A stretch of DNA of 64,000 nt from Atherinomorus stipes (lineage: Eukaryota; Chordata; Actinopteri; Atheriniformes; Atherinidae). Below the pieces are notes generated by a model, which did no database searches, was not told the DNA's origin, and was given only the letters and a program-made list of their open reading frames with translations. The stretch lies in contig JALJCO010012611.1 of assembly GCA_023101725.1 (NCBI GenBank), forward strand, positions 62,001-126,000. The letters are read 5' to 3'. Within the stretch, counting starts at the first letter, position 1. Each line of letters starts with the position of its first letter. Below, one piece after another: positions 55,723 through 64,000 of this stretch. A program made the position numbers and the translations under genes.

Positions 55723-56647
55723 CCAATGGCGTAATTTCCACAGGGGATAGGGAGGGTTTGACCCCCCCAATAATCACGTGACTTCACAGCGTTCAGCTGT
55801 CATGTGATTATTAAATGATGTAGTTATTACATCTGTGTCGGTAATGGGGAGGTTACCTGTTACAGGTGCGTGAACACTGCTCTTTAAGCTCATTGCAGTC
55901 TGAGCTTGTTTTGAAATTAAATGTATTAATTAATAATAGATTATTATTAGGCTACTTGTAGCTACAGTACATTTGATGCCATGTTACCATGTCTTTATTT
56001 CAGCACAGAGGAGGTCACTGGCCGTCATTCTAACACCCCCAAAAGACCCATTGGCATTTGAAAAATTAGCCCTTTGAGGTCCCATGATGTAAAGGGCAGG
56101 TCGATGTATTATTATCAATATAATATATATCATCATTATTATTATTATTTTGACTTCACAACATGAACATAATTTGGGTCTCAGAGAGAACTAATTGTGG
56201 AACCTTGTATCATATTTATATATTTAATAAATGTCAAAAGATAGTTTTGCATTACTTAGGCTGACTAACATATTTGTTCAAGAAGCAGCAGTGTAATGCT
56301 CTTCTCCATGGATGTCTTTGATTCATGTGTTTGACTTCATAGAAAAGTTCACAGATTTTACAATTCAAGTTTTAATTGCATAATAGTAGATAGTACTGCT
56401 GGCACAGCTTGTTTCTTCTATGTATAACTGTTCACTGTCCTGTTGGGGCTGATTATAGTGGTGAAAAGTTAATAACTAAGTTTACTATTTATCCAAAAGG
56501 AAAAAGGAAAAGTATCCCGATAAACTGTATCTCTTATACAGACACCAAACTACCCTGACTCATTTTACGAATGTAAATAATTAATTAAGTAAATAAACAG
56601 GCAAAGAATACGACCCCCCAATGACAGACCCAAAGTTACGCCTTTGT
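55723..56647. mobile_element. MITE with CAATGGCGTAATTT / CAAAGGCGTAACTT ends
   Basis: Inverted ends CAATGGCGTAATTT and (reverse complement) CAAAGGCGTAACTT. CGTCAC occurs directly outside both ends (55717-55722 and 56648-56653), separated from the inverted repeat by one base on each side. About 0.92 kb, AT-rich, non-coding. The superfamily is not decided by a 6-bp duplication; hAT would usually give 8. Confidence 0.7.
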
Positions 56648-56912
56648 CGTCACAAAAGTCTCATTTGATTACATAAGATTTTGAATATTGGCTATGAAGA
56701 ACCAGATTCTCTGCTGAAACATCAATCGGTGTAGGTGTTGTCCGTAAGTGCACTATATGACCAGAAGAGAGCAATCTTGTGCGATTTGTTGTTTGTAATC
56801 ATCGAGCATGTGGTCTCTACATCTCTGAAGGTTAAAAGAATCCTGTACCTGGCTTAAGACATGCAGACCGGTGGGTCCTGTGGTCTGGAACTGAGAAACA
56901 TAGATTATGGAT

Positions 56913-57893
56913 GCAGGGACACCGATTTACATTTCTACCGGTGGGTGCTGTGAGTGAAGGCCTTACAAGACGACAAGATATATTCAGCTAAATTAATATC
57001 CCATTATTAGAGGAATTTGTGGCTTATTATTTTGTACAATGAACTAATGAACTCACCACAAAATGAACAAATACAGCATTCATTTAACAAATAATTTGAA
57101 GAAATTAAAATTGGTAATAAATTAGTCAACAGCGGAATCCTTCACAAATGTGACACCGAGCAATAAATGCGCTTGCAAGTGAAACAGAAAGCAAAATTCG
57201 TAGCCAGTGCAACACAATCTTAACTAACAACAACTTAATCAGCAACACTAGTAGCAGCCTAGAGTTTTTTTTCACTCACCAGTCTTGTTTGTTCTTTGAA
57301 ATGTAGCTACGACTGCTTTTAGCGGCAGCTTGATGAAGCCATTGGCGATTTTCTGTGACCATGCCATATAAAAAGTTCGTAGGCTACTATTTTCTCGTTA
57401 AACGTGGCTGATTCTGAGACTGTAGGCTGCTTGGTGGTTTGATTCAATGAAGAACCGAAGCCACTAAAAAACACGTTATCCTCATTTATCAAGTTTAAGA
57501 TATAATTAAAGCCTTATGGCTGATTCACATCAGGTCTGCACACCACGTTCTGGCTGCGCTGTTTTCATCCCGACACCGATTTCCATGCTGCGTTCACATG
57601 CAAATGCGATGTCTGACAGAAGAGAGTTCTACTGCTGCTGACTCCTAGAAGCGGTAATCCAGCTTCAATTAAGAAATTTTTGACGTTGTCCATGTGAAAA
57701 GATTTTATTCTGATCATTTTGAAGGCATGACATTAATAATATAGCTGAGGAAGTCCACCATGACTGAGTCAGTGTAGGAAACACTGCAGTGGATGCTGGA
57801 TGAGACCAACTTTGCCATCAATCCCACCTGGGTGCTCGGTATTTTCCGTGGGTGCTCGGGCCCCAAAGCACCCATGGAATCGGCGCCTATGGC
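56913..57893. mobile_element. possible MITE with CACCGATT / GCGCCGATT ends
   Basis: GGACACCGATTTACAT...GGTGGGTGCT at the left and AGCACCCATGGAATCGGCGCC at the right are loosely inverted. The interior around 57510-57610 (GCTGATTCACATCAGGTCTG, GCTGCGTTCACATGC) also looks transposon-like. Target duplication is not resolved. Confidence 0.35.
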
Positions 57894-59554
57894 TCAATGA
57901 GTTGACTTATGTATGAAGTTAGCACTAGAAATAAATCAGCCTTGCCTGAAAGGGTTAGGTATACTCATGGTCTGTTAAATCTACTTGAATGATACCAGTG
58001 ACTTATGGAATCTACTGTATAAATCATTGTTTTCTTTTAAACCCAAAGGCCAACTCTCGACACCTTTTTTTCCCCCACCATTTCCGAGACATGTCGCAGT
58101 CGTTTTCTGGAGCCACAATGGAGTCATTAAGACAGTTTCCAGTGTCATTTGATCCACTGCTTCATTGGTCTGCTGGGTCCCCTGGGCTGGAACAGCGCTT
58201 CCAGTAAGCCTCAGATACTCCCGTGATAAAGGCTTCACTGGAGGGCCAAAGTGATATTTCAGTGGGAAATGACTGCCGCTTGTCACATTATCACCACCAC
58301 TCTGGGAAGAATCAATCAATATCCATTTTGAGAAGATCCATTCTGAGAGTGCTGCTGTTGATGATGATGGTGAGGATGCTGATGTGACTGATGGTGATGA
58401 ACCTTCTTGTCTAACTAACAAAGGAATCAGCTGATTTAGACAAAAGAGAGTCATGGATGATTGATGCTAATAGTAAAATGACTGGTCTACATAGGTTTAG
58501 TTCATTTTATGCCTCTTTGGAAGTTCATTTTTCGAGAAAGCTTTCTTTGAGCTGATTTTGCATCGCCTCAGTTCCATTTAAAAAAGAAAAACAACTTTTT
58601 TCAGTTTCATTTCTTTAAAACTTTAATTTTATGTAAGGCACCTTGAATTGTCCCGTAAGTCAAATGTGCCATACAGAGACTCAAATTAATGAGTTAACTC
58701 ATGATAACATAAAATAACCATGGTTAAACTTTTGCCACCATAGACACGTTATTCATGGTCAGAAAGCTTAGATTCTCCACAAAACAGGTATCCGTAGGCA
58801 GCTGTACTGTTGGGATATCCTTCTTATTGACGGTGTTATATTACAATAACAGGGTTACGGCCTAACTGGAACGTTTAGTATCATCTTGTGTCTGCTAGCT
58901 ACTAATGTATGTCAAATGTTAAGATCAACAGGGCGTTCACAAACACTGGACACATTACCAACAAGGGCTAGCAGGCTAAGTGTTAATGCTCATGTCTACA
59001 ACTCACAGATATTATAGGTGAACAGCCGGGTATCTGTGTATGGTCGGACTTCATGGATCAACAGAATCAATCTGTGTCTGAAAATCTGCCGCTTCCAGTA
59101 CATGACAACAGTGTTCTCCACACGCAACCGTGTCTCATCTTCAACACTCCATTCACATGTGTTTTGTTTACAACACAGCCATGCTTTACAGCTGGAACGC
59201 GTCTACTTCCGTCTGGTTGCCATGGATACACAACGCTCCAGTCTGTAGAGCGTCCAGTCTGCTGGACGTGGTGATAAAAAAGCAGATGTGAAATGGAGCT
59301 GTATTAGTTGAAAATTGAAACGTTGTGTGGCAATAAGTGGACAGGATGAGGGGAAGAGGAACCTGGCAATGATACTGTATTTTATGGACCAACAACGCTA
59401 CTCTGGGAATTTCACCCAAAGAATTAGAATTGGTTATGAGTAAAAATAACAATCCTTTATTTAAACATTAGTTTTAAAAAAAGGGTTTAGTTAAAATATA
59501 CCACACACACAGGAAGATGTGGGGGGCCTTATTCAGGTGGATTGTGGCAAAACG
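57894..59554. other. stretch without a supportable gene
   Basis: A GATGAT-rich run at 58356-58402 and ordinary unique sequence. Frames of up to 157 codons on the minus strand (57981-58454) show no domain, and serine/glycine runs there come from the GAT repeats. Confidence 0.5.
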
Positions 59555-59632
59555 AAGAGGGCCCAGGCAGGATCCCCAGACTCCCGACTGAGAGTCATGC
59601 GCTCTGACCATTCAGCCAAAGGGACATCCCCT
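59555..59632 (-). mobile_element. tRNA-like element, single-copy relative of the 42-bp minisatellite
   Basis: Read on the minus strand: GGGATGTCCCTTTGGCTGAA (A-box region TGGCTGAATGGT), then GTCAGAGCGC and ATGACTCTCAGTCGGGAGTC (anticodon-arm-like), then TGGGGATCCTGCC. The acceptor stem is not closed and the B-box is damaged, so this is not a functional tRNA. The same string with both flanks (ATTGTGGCAA and CAGCCAAAGGGA) surrounds the array at 3453-4503, where the central part is amplified. Confidence 0.65.
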
Positions 59633-59757
59633 GGTCAAGTAGCCAGGGCACATGATCAGTCAGAGGCATAGTGATGGGACTGTCAGCTCCCACAATTGTA
59701 ATCTTTTCACTGCTGCAGCAGCGCCTGGCTCCACCCACATATGTGTGAAAACAACCT

Positions 59758-60506
59758 CGCATCTTTTCCACCACCACGGATGTGTCTTTCCACATGCTTG
59801 TTTAGGAAATAAGAAGCAACTCATTGCACCAGTTGGGGTTAAATAACTTGTTGCAGCTGAAAGATAATCGGCTGTGCAGTAATTATCCAATAGGAGGCTT
59901 CAACCTATTTGCTTAAGGCAGGTACACACTACAGGAAAATCAGCCCGATTTATGTCCCGATCTTCCCCTTACGATCAAAGCCAGCAAAGGTCCGATTGTC
60001 GGATGTTTGCAAAAAACATAGCATCTGATTTTCTCATGGTGTGATGCGAGTTACAAGTGATTTTGTCCGATCTGATCCGCTCGGAAGGCCTCGGAAGGAG
60101 AGATGGTAGATAAAGAACATGTTTAATATTTGCGACTAGAAATCCTGGTGTGTGTGGTGTTCCGAGACGACCCGAACACGCGCAGTGTTCATAGCTGTGC
60201 AAAATCGAAAATGCTGCTCTCATTGGGAAATCACGTGGAGGCTCCCGGAACAACAGCCAATCAAAACGCAAGAGCTAACAGCTGACTGTCGGAACAGGAA
60301 GTAAACACAAACAAAGAGCACACAGCCGTTAGCTTCCAGCCCTGCTCTCCAAGATATCTAATGTTTGTGGCCATTTTGTCTTTTGTAATCATCGAGTGTG
60401 TGGTCTCTACATCTATGAAGGTCTCAGGAATCCCGTAGTGTGTACCGAGCTTTAGTCAAATCCAGGTGGTGACTCTTTTTTTGGGGGGGGGGGGGGGCAG
60501 GCAGTG
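59758..60506 (-). mobile_element. truncated Tc1-like element (same family as 17180-18083), interrupted
   Basis: 59758-59915 and 60452-60506 together match the right part of the copy at 17180: CCACGGATGTGTCTTTCCAC, AAGCAACTCATTGCACCAGT, TAGGAGGCTT...ACCTATTTGCTTA and TCAAATCCAGGTGG. The right end CAGGCAGTG is followed by TATA. In this copy most of the T-run of the terminal repeat is replaced by a G-run (about 60483-60497). The left part, with the transposase motif, is missing. Confidence 0.85.
59916..60451. mobile_element. Harbinger MITE inserted in the Tc1 relic
   Basis: TTA flanks at 59913-59915 and 60452-60454. The unbroken Tc1 copy at 18030-18045 reads CTATTTGCTTAGTTAAATCC through this point, proving insertion and a 3-bp TTA duplication. 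Ends AGGCAGGTACACACTACAGG and (reverse complement) AGCTCGGTACACACTACGGG are inverted. At 536 bp it is the short form of the element at 53549-56854. Confidence 0.9.
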
Positions 60507-60508
60507 TA

Positions 60509-61209
60509 TATCTAGCGCATGCAGTATTCTTTCTAAACATAAACATGATGAATTCATGTTTACAGAGGGAACGTAGAGTAATTGTGTAAAAAGGAATTTA
60601 TTACCGTAAATCCAAAGACCTGGAATTCCCCCTTTTTTCAGTGTAGAAAGCGATGAGACTGATTTTACCAGTCTACAGACAAATTCTCTTTCTTTGTGTG
60701 GACACAGTCCAAACAAAAGCATTAATTATCTTAAAAAGTCATGGTTTTTGTAAACTATGTGCTACCACAGCCCACGTAGCTTAGTCTGATGCAACATTTC
60801 AGATGTTGCTGTAGCTCAGAGAGGTGAGAGGTGGAACAGCAGTTACTGCAGTTACTTCAGCGGACAAGTTATTTACTGTAGGTTCAGATTCAGTCGGCTA
60901 CTTCTAGGATGTAAACAGTCTTCACTTTGCCACTCTGGAGCTGAATGAACCACACATACGTCTGGGATTTGCTTTTATTGTCTTCATTGTTTTGAGGCAA
61001 CAAGAGGCAGAGACTGATCATTTCACATCTAACAGTCATGAAAAGCTTCGTTATTTAGCACTCCGTTTCATTTCATCTCAAAGCAGCACACTGTCCACTT
61101 TGACCTCTGTCCAGCCCAACAGCACCAACACAACCAAGAACAACCCACACCTCAGACAGATGTGTGTGTGTGATGTGCGTAGATGTGTGTTTGTAAGCAG
61201 CTGCAGAAG
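60509..61209. other. single-copy stretch, no gene
   Basis: It contains a small hairpin GCAACAT/ATGTTGC near 60792-60810. A 124-codon frame at 60992-61366 runs into the Tc1 element and is not a gene. Confidence 0.5.
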
Positions 61210-61211
61210 CA

Positions 61212-62402
61212 CACGATACTGCCAAAAGTATCGTCTCACCGTCAGTAACATCCCATTCCTGATCCGTCGGGTTCAGGATGACGTTGGTCCACCTTTGCAG
61301 CTAGAACAGCTTCATGTTCTGGGAAGGCTGTCCACAAGGTTTAGGAGTGTTTCTGGGAATCTTTGACCATCTTCCAGAAGCACATTTGTGAGGTCACACT
61401 GATGTTGGACCAGAAGGCCTGGCTCTCAGTCTCCGCTCTGATTCATCCCAAAGGTGTTCTATGGGGTTGAGGTCAGGACTCTGTGCAGGCCAGTCCAGTT
61501 CCTCCACACCAGACTCTGCATCCAGGTCTTCATGGACCTGCTTTGTGCACTGGTGCACAGTCATGTTGGAAGAGGAAGGGACCAGCTCCAAACTGGTCCC
61601 ACAAAGTTGGGACATGGAATTGTCCAGAATGTCTTGGTATGCTGAAGCATTCAGAGTTCCTTTCACTGGAACTAAGGGGCCAAGCCCAGCTCCTGAAAAC
61701 ACCCCCACACCATAATCTCCCCTCCACCAAACTTTACACTTGGCACAATGCAGTCAGACATGTACCGTTGTCATGGCAACTGCCAAACCCAGACTCCTCC
61801 ATCAGATTGCAGATGGAGAAGCGTGATTGGTCCTCCAGAGAACGCCTCCACTGCTCTAGAGTCCAGTGGCGGCTGCTTTCCACCACTGCATCCACGCTTT
61901 GCATCGCACTTGGTGATGGATGGATGGATGCAGCTGGTCGCCATGGAAACCCATTCCATGAAGCTCTCTGTCACTGTTCTCGAGCTGATCTGAAGATCAC
62001 ATGAAGTTTGGAGGTCTGTAGTGATTGACTCTGCAGAAAGTTGGCCACCTCTTCTCACTATGAGCTTCAGCATCACTGACCCGCTCCGACAGTTTACGTG
62101 GACGACCACTCGTGGTTGAGTTTCTGTCGTTCCCAAACACTTCCATTTTCTTATAATCCAGCTGACAGTGACTGTGGAATATTTAGGAGGAAATTTCACC
62201 TACTGGATTGTTGCACAGGTGGCATCCTATCACAGTTCCACGCTGGAATTCACTGATTCCTGAGAGCGACACATTCTTTCACACGTTTGTAGAAACAGTC
62301 TGCATGCCGAGCTGCTTCATTTATACACCTGTGGACGTGGAAGTGATGGAACACCTGATTCCATCATCTGGATGGTGAGCAAATACTTTTGGCAATATAG
62401 TG
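61212..62402 (-). mobile_element. Tc1-like transposon, nearly full length, inactive
   Basis: The left end CACGATACTGCCAAAAGTAT...TCACC and the right end (reverse complement) CACTATATTGCCAAAAGTAT...TCACC are inverted. TA follows the right end (62403-62404), while the left flank is CA, a decayed TA. The element is 1.19 kb and encodes a broken transposase on the minus strand. The ATATTGCCAAAAGTATT terminus marks a widespread fish Tc1 family distinct from the one at 17180. Confidence 0.92.
61394..62199 (-). pseudogene. Tc1-like transposase pseudogene
   Basis: Tc1 transposases bind the terminal repeats by paired helix-turn-helix domains and cut DNA with a DDE nuclease. From 62199 the minus strand shows a HTH-like stretch (STVTVSWIIRKWKCLGTTET) and then a middle region in shifted frames. 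From 61708 it reads MGVFSGAGLGPLVPVKGTLN, AYQDILDNSM, and finally [20 protein letters not shown], the region of the last catalytic Glu. Between 61560 and 61640 the frame shifts: in another frame FGAGPFLFQHDCAPVHK is seen, containing the second catalytic Asp. At least two frameshifts and in-frame changes make it inactive. No host use is suggested by context. Confidence 0.88.
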
Positions 62403-62404
62403 TA

Positions 62405-63937
62405 CGTTAAAAGCTTTGGGCTGAAACTGAACATGGATGACTAACCTGAAACTACAGTAGTTAACTGCAACTGTACAACTGCTGTTTGAGTTCTGGCCCA
62501 GCTGAGTGTCCTGGAACACCAGCACTGCCACAGCAAGCGGATCCTTGTGTGCTGAAACGGTGATCTGAGTGAGAATGGGAGCACAGTGGTTCAGCGCTGG
62601 TTCGGCGGAGGCTGCAGCTCAGAGCTGTGGGATTGTGTCATGCTGAAAGGGGATCCAGCACAGGGCAGAGAAACAGCGCCTCCCCCTCACTGCTGGAGCT
62701 CAGCGCTGACATGCTGCCAAGTTCTCATGGCTGCGCACACACAAGTGCACAACAGCAAAAACTACATACTCACAGAGGAGCAGACACACTGGACTCACAC
62801 ACATTATGACTCAAACTTCCATTTTTACACACCAACAAAGAAATTTCAGTGTGTATCCACAAATACGTGAAAACACACTTTAGACAAAGCGAAGTTGTTC
62901 ACACAGAAGGTTTTCTGACTTCCTAAAAACACAAATGATTTCCTACATCAGGGTTCCAGCTCCCAGTGCCCTGCAGGTTTTGCATGTTTCCGCACCAGCC
63001 TGTTATTGGCCGGCGTCGAGCAAAGCGCATAAGAATCAATATTTATCACCACGATGAAAACAACAAGTCTTGTGTGATTCCTGAGCGGGATCAGTGAGGT
63101 TTTCCGCTTGGATTTGCTGCTGAAAGTCGTGTTTGGATCTGGAGTTTTGCTGTATCCCTGAAATCCATAAAAACATGTAAATTCCTGCCAACATCACTTA
63201 GCTGTGCTGCAGCTGGTTTCAGGGGTGGGGGCTGAACCTTTTGGGTGGGGTTTCTAAATGACTTCACACAGTTGATCCGTCTTAAACCCGCAGAAGACGA
63301 GAGGAAGGAGTAAACGTTGCGAGCTGCCTGTTTAAGGACAGATTTCAGCGTGACCTGTTGGGACCCGTCAGGGGAAGCCATCAGGCAGCCGTCCAGCTCT
63401 GGTGATGACTTCCAGACCGGCTTTCACTTCTTGCCACCCCCCACTCCTTTCATTCCTCTCTCCCTCACTTTTCTCCCTTGTGTCCCATTGCTGCACATCA
63501 TCAATACCCCTCAACTCCTCTGTGTCCCCCGCCCCCCCCATCGCCCACCACATAGACACTCGCAGAATCCTCCCCTTCACCCCTGCAGCACCCCTCTGGA
63601 ACCCCTCACTTCAAAAGCCTCCCAGCTTAACATGTCATTGATTACAGCAGGAGGGGCCTGCAGCCTCGAGGTAGGGTGTGTGTGTGTGTGTGTGTGTGTG
63701 TGAGGGGGGGGGGGGGGGGCAGCAATCACAACAACATGCACTACAAAAAAATATAATATTATGATTTTTCTGTATTATTTCAGGTTGGTTGCAGATAATC
63801 TCGCCTAATGTGAAACATGACAAACCAGCAACTACAAAAACACACAATCAATTTCTTTCTTTTTAAAAAGGAAATATAACTTCATTTCTCATATTGCAGG
63901 GATTTTAGTTATACTGTTATTTCATGTAATGCAAATG
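62405..63937. other. stretch without a supportable gene
   Basis: 62949-63000 (CCCTGCAGGTTTTGCATGTT) is a fragment of the CCTGCAGGTTTTAGATGT MITE family. The pyrimidine-rich part at 63420-63600 gives open frames only by composition. Confidence 0.5.
63676..63719. repeat. (GT)n followed by poly-G
   Basis: About 13 GT dinucleotides, then A and 16 G. The assembled length of the G-run is unreliable. Confidence 0.92.
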
Positions 63938-63939
63938 TA

Positions 63940-64000
63940 CAGTCGTCCTCAAAATTATTCATACCCTCTCATTAAAGAAAATTCTAAATTCACAATAGTA
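63940..64000. mobile_element. Tc1-like element, left end, cut by the window edge
   Basis: TA at 63938-63939, then CAGTCGTCCTCAAAATTATT CATACCCT, the same terminus as at 50879. The remainder lies beyond the window. Confidence 0.75.

Larger units (their letters stand above)
53549..56854. mobile_element. Harbinger-type element (TAA-flanked), long or interrupted copy
   Basis: TAA flanks at 53546-53548 and 56855-56857. The left 445 bp (to about 53997) align with 59916-60360: AATCCAGCAAAAGTCCGA, GTGATTTTGTGCAGTCCGAT, CAAGATGCGACAGCTAACAG, CAGCCCTGCTCTCCAAG. The right 70 bp (56788-56854, TTTGTAATCATCGAGCATGT) align with 60378-60451. The shorter copy at 59916 joins these two parts directly. The 2.8 kb between them contains three further elements (54066-54541, 54546-55675, 55723-56647). 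Either these invaded a MITE, or this is an older long form. TWA target duplications are typical of PIF/Harbinger. Confidence 0.75.

Noticed and set aside
59555..59632. Functional tRNA gene on the minus strand
   Set aside because: The A-box is good, but the acceptor stem does not close, the B-box is damaged and there is no Pol III terminator in place. It is a tRNA-like repeat.
1..64000. Endogenous retrovirus or other viral copy
   Set aside because: I saw no gag/pol/env-type motif, no primer-binding site with paired LTRs and no viral replication protein. The reverse-transcriptase relics are of non-LTR type.

Overview
This is repeat-rich vertebrate DNA, most probably from a ray-finned (teleost, likely percomorph) fish. 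The reasons are the mixture of Tc1-like, Harbinger-like, piggyBac-type and hAT-type elements, tRNA-derived SINEs with fish-type tails, LINE 3' ends running into GGAT/GGAC repeats, abundant CA/GA/AT microsatellites, and the absence of any dense prokaryote-like gene layout. I found no intact cellular protein-coding gene, rRNA or functional tRNA. The very long open frames (up to 660 codons) all lie in tandem arrays whose unit length keeps several frames open on both strands, so they are not genes.

Layout. 1-3450: mostly single-copy sequence with CA repeats, poly-A/T and G/C tracts, and one weak first-exon candidate on the minus strand (687-707). 3453-4503: 42-bp minisatellite grown out of a tRNA-like element. 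4836-5062: tRNA-derived SINE. 7154-9334: DNA transposon whose left terminal repeat has expanded into a 22-bp minisatellite. 9650-10278: unrecognised exon-like segments. 10651-10807: 39-bp repeat. 11263-12155: inverted-repeat MITE. 12190-14320: decayed Harbinger-like sequence. 15930-20157: two blocks of one 33-bp minisatellite in opposite orientation around a Tc1-like element. 21612-21770: a SINE with a visible target-site duplication. 23016-23696: foldback element holding a TTAA-flanked MITE. 24872-29401: a GC-rich 24/35-bp array with a poly-G core, then a 25-bp array of about 107 units. 32283-33300: SINE split at TTAA by an 808-bp inverted-repeat element. 35774-40452: 34-bp minisatellite split by a 2.03-kb hAT-like element. 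40550-42555: SINE running into palindromes and a 32-bp minisatellite with a 448-bp higher-order period. 45353-46268: TTAA element containing a MADF-like gene fragment and a second foldback copy. 48600-49235: LINE 3' end running into a GGAT/GGAC array. 50879-53400: Tc1 end and two reverse-transcriptase relics. 53549-56854: nested Harbinger complex. 59555-60506: tRNA-like relic and a Tc1 relic interrupted by a Harbinger MITE. 61212-62402: Tc1-like element with a broken transposase gene. 63940-64000: start of another Tc1-like element.

Minisatellites cover about 13.5 kb (roughly 21%). Four arrays grow directly out of a mobile element, and a fifth has been cut by one. That repeated link is the main biological theme. 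I see no evidence of a new multi-gene system. All calls rest on reading the sequence by eye; family names are given only at the level that termini, target duplications and motifs support.
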